Positions 1 to 7,438 of a stretch of 17,268 nucleotides of DNA are shown here, piece after piece (the stretch's first letter is position 1; each line of letters opens with the position of its first letter). The position numbers and the translations under genes are program-made. The DNA comes from Nitrospirales bacterium (GTDB lineage Bacteria > Nitrospirota > Nitrospiria > Nitrospirales > UBA8639). The notes under the pieces are model-generated. The model saw nothing but the letters and a program-made list of their open reading frames with translations, had not been told where the DNA came from and searched no databases. Location: NCBI GenBank assembly GCA_029261305.1, contig JAJDBO010000220.1:1-17268 (forward strand), given 5' to 3'.

Positions 1-198
1 CAAATTCAGGGGCAAGGAGGTATGGGCTTAGGGTTGTCCGTGTCACGAAGTTTGATTGAGGCCTTTGGGGGGAGGATTGAAGTTCAAAGTGCAGCAAACC
101 ACGGAAGCCGTTTTATTCTGCACCTTCCTCATCTGACAGAAGATGTTGGAGACCTTGGTCAATCCTGCGAAGCGTGTGAGGAGAACGTCCATGGCTAA
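1..198 (+). CDS. Histidine kinase, C-terminal end (partial, 5' truncated)
   Basis: The first 65 codons of the window, in frame 1, encode the end of a sensor histidine kinase and stop at TAA (196-198). The G2 box of the HATPase_c ATP-binding fold is visible as GMGLGLSVSR, followed by LIEAFGGRIEVQS and a final beta strand (GSRFILHLP), the usual end of this domain. A 20-residue tail with a CEAC motif follows. Sensor input, HisKA domain and phosphorylated histidine lie upstream of the window. The stop codon overlaps the start of the next gene, a response regulator, by 8 bases (ATGGCTAA), so the two are almost certainly cotranscribed and translationally coupled as a cognate kinase/regulator pair. 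The signal sensed cannot be told from here. Confidence 0.85.
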   Translation, partial: QIQGQGGMGLGLSVSRSLIEAFGGRIEVQSAANHGSRFILHLPHLTEDVGDLGQSCEACEENVHG

Positions 199-967
199 TT
201 CTGCAAAAATTTTATTAGCCGATGATGAACACACGTTTCTTCATTCAACAGCTGATTTGCTGCGAGATCAGGGGTATGACTGCGATTGCGCTATGGACGC
301 GATGGAAGCGGATGCGCTGTTACAACAGAATGAATATGATTTATTGATCAGCGATATCAACATGCCTGGCAATGGGCAATTGGAGTTTTTAAATACGGTC
401 CATGTTGAACAGTTAGGATTGCCCATTATCGTTATTACAGGGTGTCCCTCAGTAGAGACGGCTGTTCATTCCTTTCGACTTTCCGCTGTTGATTATCTTC
501 AGAAGCCAATTGACATTGAAGAATTATTAGGGCTCATTGGGGCCGCTGTTCAAAAAGGCCAGTTTGTTCGACGGGTTCAAAGAACTAGAGAGGAAATGAA
601 ATCCCTCATTGGCACCCTTGAAACCCTTGAAACTGTTGGGATACAGGGAAGAAGCCGTTCGAGTGAAGATTTGAGACCTTTGGCCGTCAGTACCTATCTT
701 GACCAGGCAGTCAGTCATCTCGCGGCGGTGTCAACAGGATTAAAGAATACCCTGGATACGATCAAACAGGGAGAGGTGGGACAGGCCTCCGAATTGAGTA
801 TCGGTGAACCTTGTCTACGTTGCCAGAGTTACCGAGAAGTTCTCTATCATACAGTGCAGGTGTTAACGAAGACCAAAGATGCCTTTAAATCTAAGAGCCT
901 GGGTGAATTGCGTCGACAAGTGGAAACAGTATTAGAAGATGGTCAAACTCTGATGAAAAAGACTTAA
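191..967 (+). CDS. Response regulator with REC domain and unassigned helical C-terminal region
   Basis: A 258-residue protein with a canonical receiver domain at about residues 5-120. It has the acidic pair D11/D12, phospho-acceptor D55 (in LLISDINMPG), switch T83 and K105 (QKP). I chose ATG 191 over the in-frame ATG at 143 because GAGGAG at 178-183 lies just upstream and the protein then begins MANSAKILLADDE, as receivers do. Residues 120-150 look like a coiled linker. Residues 165-258 are helical, contain a CxxC pair (PCLRCQS) and match no DNA-binding, AAA+, GGDEF or HD-GYP output that I know. Output is therefore probably by protein interaction, or through an uncharacterised domain. It is coupled by overlap to the preceding kinase, its likely phosphodonor. 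Confidence 0.85.
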   Translation: MANSAKILLADDEHTFLHSTADLLRDQGYDCDCAMDAMEADALLQQNEYDLLISDINMPGNGQLEFLNTVHVEQLGLPIIVITGCPSVETAVHSFRLSAVDYLQKPIDIEELLGLIGAAVQKGQFVRRVQRTREEMKSLIGTLETLETVGIQGRSRSSEDLRPLAVSTYLDQAVSHLAAVSTGLKNTLDTIKQGEVGQASELSIGEPCLRCQSYREVLYHTVQVLTKTKDAFKSKSLGELRRQVETVLEDGQTLMKKT

Positions 968-1302
968 GTTTTTCTTGGTGATACCGAAAAAGGTAAACAG
1001 AGAGTAATGCAGACAATGAATGAATGTGCTTAATGGCTGGCTCGGGGCCAGAAGTTGAAGCACAATAATCAGGCTTCCAGCCAAGCACACAGGAAAATAT
1101 GGCCTGTTGGTTGATGGCATGAGGGAAGACCTATCACAACATTGGTGAGGGTCTTGCTTTGTGCTTTTTTTTTGAAAAGCACTCAGGGTTGTCGAGGCTG
1201 ACTTTAGAGCTAAAAATTTGGAAAATTTAGTCACAAGTCAGATAGCCTACCGTTTCCGAGCATGACCTTCCACGATTTACCGCACCTGATAAGGAGGTTC
1301 CC
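968..1302 (+). other. 335-base intergenic region before the small HTH gene
   Basis: I see no credible gene here. The reading frames are short, and the longest minus-strand one runs into the response regulator gene. The stretch holds an 8-bp inverted repeat (1161-1182), an AT-rich imperfect palindrome (about 1210-1229) and, at its end, the very strong ribosome binding site of the next gene. It is likely to contain that gene's promoter and perhaps operator sites, but no unambiguous -35/-10 pair stands out. Confidence 0.5.
1161..1182. repeat. 8-bp inverted repeat in intergenic region
   Basis: GTGCTTTT (1161-1168) and AAAAGCAC (1175-1182) form a perfect 8-bp stem with a 6-base T-rich loop. There is no U-tract after it on either strand, so it is not a classical intrinsic terminator. 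It could be a weak terminator for the response regulator gene or an operator. Function is unknown. Confidence 0.4.
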
Positions 1303-1491
1303 ATGTTCAATGACCGAATTCTTACCATTACCGATGTCGCAAACTTTTTGAAGATCCCAAAGTCCTCTGTGTACAAACTTATCCATGACGGAGGCCTACC
1401 AGCTCACAAAGTTGGAAAGCACTTTCGATTGGTTCAAGATGAAGTGAAGGATTGGTTGCATCAGGGTGGATTGATGGCAACAAAACTATAA
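1303..1491 (+). CDS. Small excisionase/MerR-like helix-turn-helix DNA-binding protein
   Basis: A 62-residue protein that is essentially a single HTH_17 (AlpA/Xis-like, MerR-type winged helix) domain. It shows the usual order: LTITDVANFLKIPKSSVYKL (two helices of the HTH), then GGLPAHKVGKHFRL (wing) and DEVKDWL (closing helix). The family binds DNA as excisionases, phage regulators or BldC-like transcription factors. No integrase or attachment site is visible nearby, so a transcription regulator is more likely than a phage excisionase. Its ribosome binding site is unusually strong: AAGGAGG at 1291-1297, five bases before ATG. It is preceded by a 335-base non-coding region and followed by hairpins, which suggests a monocistronic unit. 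Its targets are not evident. Confidence 0.85.
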   Translation: MFNDRILTITDVANFLKIPKSSVYKLIHDGGLPAHKVGKHFRLVQDEVKDWLHQGGLMATKL

Positions 1492-1522
1492 AGGCCCTCT
1501 GACCGTTAAGAAGGTTTGGAGG

Positions 1523-1548
1523 GATCATGCTGATGATGGGGCATGATT
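1523..1548 (+). repeat. Hairpin downstream of the HTH gene
   Basis: ATCATGC (1524-1530) and GCATGAT (1541-1547) form a perfect 7-bp stem with a 10-base loop, 32 bases after the HTH gene stop. Only two T follow. It may be an RNA 3' end structure acting with the terminator-like hairpin at 1591-1622. Confidence 0.4.
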
Positions 1549-1590
1549 TCTCCAGGACATGTTGCCAAAAGTGTTCCCTTGAGGATAACG

Positions 1591-1622
1591 GAACTGTTTC
1601 GATCCCCAGGACAGTTCTTTTT
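1591..1622 (+). terminator. Candidate intrinsic terminator after the HTH gene
   Basis: GAACTGT (1591-1597) pairs with ACAGTTC (1611-1617) around a 13-base loop and is followed at once by five T (1618-1622). Stem plus U-tract fits a Rho-independent terminator for the small HTH gene, although the stem is only 7 bp and the loop is long. It lies 30 bases before the hybrid kinase start, so it could also act as a 5' leader element of that gene. Confidence 0.5.
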
Positions 1623-1651
1623 GAGAATCGATTTTTTCACTTTTTCTTGCT

Positions 1652-4600
1652 ATGACTAATTCGTCCTTAAACCACCTTTCTTCCGATTCCTCTTCTTCGT
1701 CTACAGCTCACCGAGATGAGGCGGGCCTTCAGGCTCGTCTTATTGTGGAACAGGCGTTGGATGCCATTGTCACATTCGATTCCAATGGCATTATGACCCA
1801 ATGGAACCCACAAGCTGAGCGGTTATTTGGATGGACTGAGGACGAGGTCATTGGTCGATCTTTTATCGATGTGGTGTTAGCTCCGCAATATCGAGAAAGT
1901 TATTCCCGGGGGATCCAACGTTTCTTGGAGGTAGGGGATAAGACATTACTCAACAGACGTGGGGAAACCCTTGCGCTGGATCGGGAAGGAATAGAATTTC
2001 CCGTGGAGATGTCCTTATGTCCCTTGCTCTTGGGCGAAAAGTTTTCTTTCAGTGCTTTCTTAAGAGATATTCGTGAGCGTCGCCAATCGGAACGGGCGCT
2101 ACTTCGCGAGACCATGTTGGTGCAATTACATCAAGGAGTGGCATCAGCAGCGAATGAGGCTCCAACGGTGGAGTTGGCGCTGGAATCGAGTCTGAATTGG
2201 GTATGTTCGTTATTAGGGTGGTCTGTGGGGCATGTGTGGGTCTATAGCAAAGATGAGAATCGTTTGCTCTCCAGTAAAATTTGGTTTCTCGATCATCCAA
2301 GCCGCTACCAGGCATTTTGTTCAGCCACGGAAACGCTGAGTCTCAAATCCGGGGAAGGCCTACCAGGGCAAGTTTGCCAAAGTCGCCAAGCGATTGTGAC
2401 TCAGGACATAGGCCAGGATTTGGTTTCGGCTCGATCGTCGATCGCGGAGGCTGCGGGTTTTGTTTCCAGCTTTGCTTCACCAATCGTCGTTGGGGTGGAT
2501 GTCGTGGCCGTGATGGAGTTTTTCTCCGATAAACATGAGGAGCTCGATGATCGGCTTCTGGATTCTATGGTGTCGGTGGGCGTGCAACTTGGACGTGTCA
2601 TTGAACGAAAAGAGGTCCAGGAAGAGTTGGTGAGCGCTAAAGAGGCATCCGAAGCCGCAGCTCGGACCAAGTCCGAGTTTCTCGCCAATATGAGCCATGA
2701 AATCCGAACCCCAATGAATGGGGTTATTGGTATGACGGGACTCCTTCTTGACACTAATCTTTCAGCAGAACAACGCGATTTTGCCGAAACCGTGAGAAAT
2801 TCTGCAGATGCGCTACTCACCATCATTAATGACATTTTAGATTTTTCAAAAATCGAAGCCGGCAAGCTGGATTTAGAAATTATTGATTTTGATCTTCGTG
2901 TGGCTGTTGAAGAAGTCGTGGAATTATTAGCTGAAAAAGCAGATGCGAAGGGCATTGAACTTGCCTGTTTATTGCACTCCGATATTCCTCATGAATTGAA
3001 AGGTGATCCAGGACGGCTTCGGCAAGTCTTGATCAATCTTGTGGGCAATGCCATAAAATTTACGGAGAAGGGTGAAGTCGTCGTACGAGTGAACAAAGTT
3101 CATGATAGCCAAGAGGGCACGGTGCTTCGTGTGGAAATTGCTGATACGGGAATTGGTATTCCTCAGGAACACCAATCTCGGTTGTTTCAGTCGTTCACTC
3201 AGGCCGACAGTTCTACCACTCGGAAATACGGTGGAACGGGGTTAGGCTTAGCCATCTGCAAACAGTTAGTCTGCCTGATGGGGGGACAAATTGGATTTAA
3301 CAGTGAGGCGGGAAAAGGGACGACCTTCTGGTTCACGGTCTGTTTGGAACCTGTCGCTCAACCCACTGAGCTGGTGAATGATGGGGACCGAGGGACGTTA
3401 AAAGGCTTACGCGTGTTGATTGTCGATGATAATGCGACGAACCAAAAAATATTAGAATATTATGTGAAGGCCTGGGAGATGCAGAGCGTTAGCGTGCCCG
3501 ATGGCCCAGCGGCTTTGGAGGCGCTTCGTCAGGCTGCGGCAAATGGTCAGCCGTACGATTTAGCCCTCTTGGATATGCAAATGCCGCAAATGGATGGACT
3601 GACCTTAGCCCAAATCATTCAGCAGGATCCTGCGTTGGCTGAGGTGAAACTCGTAATGTTGACATCATTGGGTCGTCGCGGCGATGCAGAAAAAGCCAAA
3701 CAAGTCGGTGTGGCCGCGTATTTAACCAAACCCATTCGTCAAGTGGTGCTCTTCAACAGTTTAAGAATGTTGATAGGAGGAGAGGGGAAGGGAGCGAATA
3801 AGGCCCCTCAGCTCGTCACGCAACATACGGTGAAAGAAGTCCAACGACGAGATACAGCACACATCCTATTGGCAGAAGACAATCTGGTAAATCAAAAGGT
3901 TGCCGTGCGTATGCTTGAGCGGATGGGATTTCATACAGAGGTCGTCAAGAATGGTCGTGAAGCCGTGAATGCTTGGAAGCAGGGAACGTATCACTTGATT
4001 CTTATGGACTGTCAGATGCCAGAAATGGATGGATTTGAGGCAACGGGGGATATTCGAAAACAAGAAGAGTCGCTCATTCAGGGGGAAGTGTCTTCTAAAA
4101 ATGATGAGCCAGGAGTGACGAGTGATCAACGACATATCCCCATCATAGCCATGACGGCGAATGCCATGAAAGGTGATCGTGAAAAATGTTTGGACGCAGG
4201 CATGGACGACTATATCGCCAAACCAGTAAAGCCGGAGATTCTTGAGGAAGTGATTCTTCGATGGCTCCCCAAGCCTTCGTTAGGGCTAGAGGAATCTTTC
4301 ACTGGGTGCCTGGATGAACAGGTGCTTCAGGATTTGGAGTCTTTGGGCGATGAAGAACAGCCAGATTTTCTCCACGTCGTGATTCAACAATTTTTAGATG
4401 ATCAAACAAAGCATATGACGGCGGTGGCCACGGCCATCGAAGCAAAGGATCCTATGGCCCTGCGAAGGGCGGCTCACTCGTTGAAGGGAAGTAGCTATAA
4501 TGTGGGGGCTCGAGCCTTAGCCGGTAGTGCTATGGCATTAGAACAAATAGGTGCGAGTGGTAATCTTGATAGTGTAGATGTTCTGTTTGTGAATTTTCAA

Positions 4601-4669
4601 AAAGAATGTGCACGTGCTCGCCGAGCTCTTGAACAACGGTTGGTCACCCAACCCGTTGGCTCTCCTTAA
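1652..4669 (+). CDS. Hybrid sensor histidine kinase, PAS-GAF-HisKA-HATPase-REC-REC-HPt
   Basis: A 1005-residue cytosolic-looking hybrid kinase with no obvious membrane segment. A Ser-rich start is followed by PAS (about 24-145) and GAF (about 165-320). A short coiled linker leads to HisKA with phospho-acceptor H349 ([10 protein letters not shown]). The HATPase domain has N466 in LVGNAIKFT, the G1 box DTGIGIP (498-504) and the G2 box GGTGLGLAI (527-535). REC1 has D592/D593, D641, T671 and K693. REC2 has E742/D743, D786, T835 and K857, with an insert of about 20 residues before its fourth strand. HPt has H942 in AHSLKGSS. All catalytic residues are present, so the chain can run a full His-Asp-His phosphorelay, as in BarA/ArcB-type kinases. 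No Shine-Dalgarno is visible before ATG 1652, so the exact start is open. No DNA-binding partner regulator is adjacent, so the output target must be elsewhere. Confidence 0.93.
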   Translation: MTNSSLNHLSSDSSSSSTAHRDEAGLQARLIVEQALDAIVTFDSNGIMTQWNPQAERLFGWTEDEVIGRSFIDVVLAPQYRESYSRGIQRFLEVGDKTLLNRRGETLALDREGIEFPVEMSLCPLLLGEKFSFSAFLRDIRERRQSERALLRETMLVQLHQGVASAANEAPTVELALESSLNWVCSLLGWSVGHVWVYSKDENRLLSSKIWFLDHPSRYQAFCSATETLSLKSGEGLPGQVCQSRQAIVTQDIGQDLVSARSSIAEAAGFVSSFASPIVVGVDVVAVMEFFSDKHEELDDRLLDSMVSVGVQLGRVIERKEVQEELVSAKEASEAAARTKSEFLANMSHEIRTPMNGVIGMTGLLLDTNLSAEQRDFAETVRNSADALLTIINDILDFSKIEAGKLDLEIIDFDLRVAVEEVVELLAEKADAKGIELACLLHSDIPHELKGDPGRLRQVLINLVGNAIKFTEKGEVVVRVNKVHDSQEGTVLRVEIADTGIGIPQEHQSRLFQSFTQADSSTTRKYGGTGLGLAICKQLVCLMGGQIGFNSEAGKGTTFWFTVCLEPVAQPTELVNDGDRGTLKGLRVLIVDDNATNQKILEYYVKAWEMQSVSVPDGPAALEALRQAAANGQPYDLALLDMQMPQMDGLTLAQIIQQDPALAEVKLVMLTSLGRRGDAEKAKQVGVAAYLTKPIRQVVLFNSLRMLIGGEGKGANKAPQLVTQHTVKEVQRRDTAHILLAEDNLVNQKVAVRMLERMGFHTEVVKNGREAVNAWKQGTYHLILMDCQMPEMDGFEATGDIRKQEESLIQGEVSSKNDEPGVTSDQRHIPIIAMTANAMKGDREKCLDAGMDDYIAKPVKPEILEEVILRWLPKPSLGLEESFTGCLDEQVLQDLESLGDEEQPDFLHVVIQQFLDDQTKHMTAVATAIEAKDPMALRRAAHSLKGSSYNVGARALAGSAMALEQIGASGNLDSVDVLFVNFQKECARARRALEQRLVTQPVGSP

Positions 4670-4759
4670 GTCGTATTCTTTTTCAGCTTCCTCAAATCCC
4701 ATACCTCTCTTCTCAAGTGTGACGCCCTATGTTATACAGAGCTGTGCTGAATAGGGAGC

Positions 4760-4816
4760 ATGGCTTCTGGTCATGATTCTTGCCAATACTTTTCTGTGTA
4801 CTCTATCCCTCAATGA
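4760..4816 (+). CDS. Possible 18-residue leader peptide overlapping the POT transporter start
   Basis: A short frame starting ATG 4760 encodes MASGHDSCQYFSVYSIPQ and stops at TGA 4814-4816, giving an ATGA overlap with the ATG at 4813 of the peptide transporter. This could couple translation, which would help because the transporter start has no Shine-Dalgarno of its own. Against it, the only purine-rich site (AGGGAG, 4753-4758) is one base from the leader ATG, too close for normal initiation. It may be chance. Confidence 0.25.
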   Translation: MASGHDSCQYFSVYSIPQ

Positions 4817-6156
4817 ACATGTCATCGTATCGAACCACTCCTGTAGCCACGGACCGCATGCCGACGGCCATCCCGTTTTTGGTGATGAACGAGGCTGCCG
4901 AGCGTTTTAGTTATTATGGCATGCGTGCAATTTTGGTCATCTTTATGACGGGCTACTTGGTCAATCATGAGGGTGGAGCGGACGTAATGGGCGAAGCAGA
5001 AGCGAGGAAGTATTTTCATCTCTTTGTTTCGGCTGTGTATTTTTTTCCGATCTTGGGATCGTTGGTTGCGGATGTGTTCTGGGGAAAGTTCCGCACCATT
5101 GTGGTGTTGTCGATCGTTTATTGTTTTGGCCATCTGGTCTTGGCCGTGGATCAAACGCGGCTTGGTTTGGCGATTGGATTAACCCTTATTGCCATCGGAT
5201 CTGGTGGGATCAAGCCTTGCGTTTCTGCCAATCTTGGTGACCAGTTTGGAACGAGCAATGGTCACTTATTGTCCAAGGCGTTCTACTGGTTTTATTTTTC
5301 GATCAATCTAGGGGCTGGAATTTCTACGTTGTTAACTCCTTGGCTCTTGCACCATGTGAGCCCCCATGTGGCCTTTGGCGTACCTGGATTATTGATGTTG
5401 TTGGCCACTTGGGTGTTTTGGTTTGGACGGTGGCAATATGCACATATTCCGCCAAAGGGCACGGCCTTTCTTGGAGTACTGATGGCTCCTGATAGTCTTC
5501 AAGCCATATGGCGGCTAACGCCGATTTTTATTTTCTCTGCATTTTTCTGGTCCCTGTATGATCAGACTGGCTCGGCGTGGGTCCTGCAGGCCAAGCACAT
5601 GGATCGTTATTGGATGGGTATCGAGTGGTTGCCTTCACAAATTCAGGTCGTCAATCCCTTTCTCATCATGATGTTAATCCCCATTTTTTCTTATGGGATT
5701 TACCCCTTGTTTGATAAAGTTTTTCCCCTTACCCCATTGCGTCGGATTGCCATTGGATTTTTTGTGACGGTGTTGGCGTTTATATTGTCAGCCCAAATCG
5801 AAATGAAAATTGCGGATGGTATGCACCCGAACATCATGTGGCAACTCTTGGCTTTTGTGGTGATCACGTCTGCGGAAGTCATGGTCTCAATTACCTGTTT
5901 GGAGTTTTCTTATACCCAAGCGCCCAAGGCCTTGAAGTCTGTGGTGATGGCATTATTTCTTTTATCCGTTTCGCTTGGTAATGCGTTTACCTCTCTCGTG
6001 AATTATTTTATTCAAAACGATGATGGCAGCATTATTTTGGAAGGTGCGTCTTACTATTGGTTCTTTGCCGGGGTCATGTTGGCGGCGTCTGTGTTGTTTA
6101 TCTGGGTTGCTCAACGCTACCAGGGAAAGACCTATCTTCAAGGGGAAGATGCTTAA
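4813..6156 (+). CDS. POT-family proton-dependent oligopeptide transporter
   Basis: An inner-membrane symporter of the POT/PTR2 (NPF) family, a branch of the major facilitator superfamily that takes up di- and tripeptides with protons. From ATG 4813 it has 447 residues, near the short end for the family, with about 12 hydrophobic helices. Family marks are all present: the ExxERFxYY motif (E27, E30, R31, F32, Y34, Y35), GSGGIKPCVSANLGDQFG in the fourth helix region, FYWFYFSINLGAG (PTR2 signature), SLYDQTGSAWVLQA in the second half, and an SAEVMVSITCLEFSY helix near the end. A TTG at 4780 could lengthen the protein by 11 residues. No start candidate has a good ribosome binding site. The gene stands alone between the kinase and a convergent minus-strand gene. 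Peptides are the family's usual substrates; other amines or acids cannot be excluded. Confidence 0.9.
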   Translation: MNMSSYRTTPVATDRMPTAIPFLVMNEAAERFSYYGMRAILVIFMTGYLVNHEGGADVMGEAEARKYFHLFVSAVYFFPILGSLVADVFWGKFRTIVVLSIVYCFGHLVLAVDQTRLGLAIGLTLIAIGSGGIKPCVSANLGDQFGTSNGHLLSKAFYWFYFSINLGAGISTLLTPWLLHHVSPHVAFGVPGLLMLLATWVFWFGRWQYAHIPPKGTAFLGVLMAPDSLQAIWRLTPIFIFSAFFWSLYDQTGSAWVLQAKHMDRYWMGIEWLPSQIQVVNPFLIMMLIPIFSYGIYPLFDKVFPLTPLRRIAIGFFVTVLAFILSAQIEMKIADGMHPNIMWQLLAFVVITSAEVMVSITCLEFSYTQAPKALKSVVMALFLLSVSLGNAFTSLVNYFIQNDDGSIILEGASYYWFFAGVMLAASVLFIWVAQRYQGKTYLQGEDA

Positions 6157-6463
6157 GAGTGTTGAGGGGATTACCCTGGGGATAAGCTGTTTCCATTTTT
6201 TTGTCAGGAGGCGTAAAGGGTATTTTTTGTCTTGACACGAATTTCGCTCTATTTTAAAAGGGAATTTTGTGTTTTCCGTTCAAAATTCCCTATGGATAAA
6301 GGGGTTTTGAATTCTCAAGACGGTTTGCCCGCTTGGGGTGAGGGAACTGAAAATTTTCAAATGTGTGGTGTTGCAAATGCAGCATGAATGGCTGTGAATC
6401 TAAAGGGGATAACTGCGAAGTGTAGTGGTCGAAAATTTTGGCTTTGCAGAGTGGGTCGTGTTC
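6157..6463. other. 307-base convergent intergenic region
   Basis: Between the plus-strand transporter and the minus-strand oxygenase-like gene I see no gene. The stretch contains one strong perfect inverted repeat (6259-6291) and a TTGACA at 6232-6237 with no good -10 and no downstream plus-strand gene to serve. Confidence 0.5.
6256..6291 (-). terminator. Candidate terminator of the minus-strand oxygenase gene (11-bp stem)
   Basis: AGGGAATTTTG (6259-6269) and CAAAATTCCCT (6281-6291) form a perfect 11-bp stem with an 11-base loop. Read on the minus strand, the stem runs into TTTT then AAAA, a short U-tract. Its place, about 170 bases beyond the minus-strand stop codon, allows a terminator role. 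On the plus strand no U-tract follows, though the hairpin may still slow polymerase coming from the transporter gene. Confidence 0.45.
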
Positions 6464-7279
6464 TTAACCTTTTGCTTGTTGGCTCAAATAGACGATCTGG
6501 TTGACGCGAAAGGCTTCGGTATACTGGTCTGGCATGATGTATTGAGAATGGAAGCATCGACCATCGAAAATTATGAGTCGATTAGGTTTCATCTCAATGA
6601 GCTTGAGCAATTCCCAGTATTCGTTACCCTCATTGATGTAGGTATTTTGTCGATTGGCAAAAATCGGGTTGAATATCATACTGTTCTGAAAATTCTCATA
6701 CCCTTCCGCACTGCTTAAAAACTCCTCACTCAGCTCCAAGCGATCGGCCAGGTCTCGAATGTGTTGATCAGGAACAATTGCAACACGTTCTAATTCAGTC
6801 GGTCGATGTCGGTAAAGACCGGTTCCCCCAACACAAGTGTTCCCAGGATTCAAATAGACCATGGCGGTAATATCTTGGTCGATATGTGGCTGACGCTGTC
6901 CAATATTCAGGCGATAGTTTTTATTGGTAATCCCCTGGAAGACGGCAGGTTGCGGATCAAAAAATGGGCGCAGTTGGGTGCCCCAGAGCTCACTAATTTT
7001 TTCAAATAGGGGTTGGGTATCTACTTTGACCGAGGCTCGAACACCAGGGAAATTACCCACAATCTCAAACTGATCGGTGTAGGGTAATTCCAAGGCAAGT
7101 TGGAGCGCTTGGTCAGGATGCTGATAAAAATCATCCGCGATGACGATTTTATGTCGGCCTTGGCCGACATAGTCAGTGGTGACATGGCAATGTGGATTTA
7201 TGGTAAGTGCATCATGAGGCGAAGGCATGGGCATATCCGATGACTTTGAAATATGAAGCCGTATGGTGCGCTTTCCCAA
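6464..7279 (-). CDS. DUF6445-like protein with 2-oxoglutarate/Fe(II) oxygenase triad
   Basis: A 271-residue protein that resembles, from memory, the DUF6445 family, whose fold is of the 2OG-Fe(II) oxygenase type. The metal-binding facial triad reads as H132-x-D134 (QPHIDQD) and H244 (DGRCFHSQ), with R258 (AFRVNQ) placed to bind the 2-oxoglutarate carboxylate. The strand between, AMVYLNPGNTCVGGTGLYRH, is typical. This suggests an oxidative modification of a small molecule or an amino-acid side chain, but the substrate is unknown. The longest frame begins at a TTG (7279) with a weak GAG upstream. ATG codons at residues 16 (7234) and 18 are alternatives, with no better site. The gene is divergent from a PLP-dependent decarboxylase-like gene, with 159 bases between them, so the two may share control and a pathway. 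Confidence 0.7.
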   Translation of the reverse strand: MGKRTIRLHISKSSDMPMPSPHDALTINPHCHVTTDYVGQGRHKIVIADDFYQHPDQALQLALELPYTDQFEIVGNFPGVRASVKVDTQPLFEKISELWGTQLRPFFDPQPAVFQGITNKNYRLNIGQRQPHIDQDITAMVYLNPGNTCVGGTGLYRHRPTELERVAIVPDQHIRDLADRLELSEEFLSSAEGYENFQNSMIFNPIFANRQNTYINEGNEYWELLKLIEMKPNRLIIFDGRCFHSQYIMPDQYTEAFRVNQIVYLSQQAKG

Positions 7280-7350
7280 CCATTCTCGTCAATTCGGGTT
7301 TTTACCGGGTTGAATCTCCTCTGGAAATTCCCATAGTCACAAGAGGGAGG

Positions 7351-7361
7351 TATGCTAAAAT
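7351..7361 (+). promoter_or_regulatory. Extended -10 promoter candidate for the decarboxylase gene
   Basis: TGCTAAAAT at 7353-7361 fits an extended -10 element (TGn plus TAAAAT), 77 bases before the likely start of the PLP enzyme. The -35 position (around 7333-7338) is poor, which extended -10 promoters tolerate. It sits inside the divergent intergenic region. Confidence 0.35.
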
Positions 7362-7438
7362 AACAGTGAAATCTGTGAATGTTCTTCCCAGGCATATGAT
7401 TAGTTCAATCTGGAATGTCTTTGAGGAGGGAAGAGGTT

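Noticed and set aside
932..1234. 100-codon minus-strand frame with a hydrophobic stretch
   Set aside because: Overlaps the 3' end of the response regulator, has no ribosome binding site and an irregular composition.
1303..1491. Prophage or integrative element marked by the excisionase-like gene
   Set aside because: No integrase, att repeats, phage genes or tRNA in the window; the neighbours are ordinary chromosomal signalling genes.
2401..2955. 184-codon minus-strand frame
   Set aside because: Antisense to the conserved GAF/HisKA part of the hybrid kinase, Ser-rich low-complexity product and no ribosome binding site.
6232..6260. TTGACA with AT-rich sequence downstream (promoter-like)
   Set aside because: No good -10 at 16-18 bases, and no plus-strand gene follows for over 1 kb.
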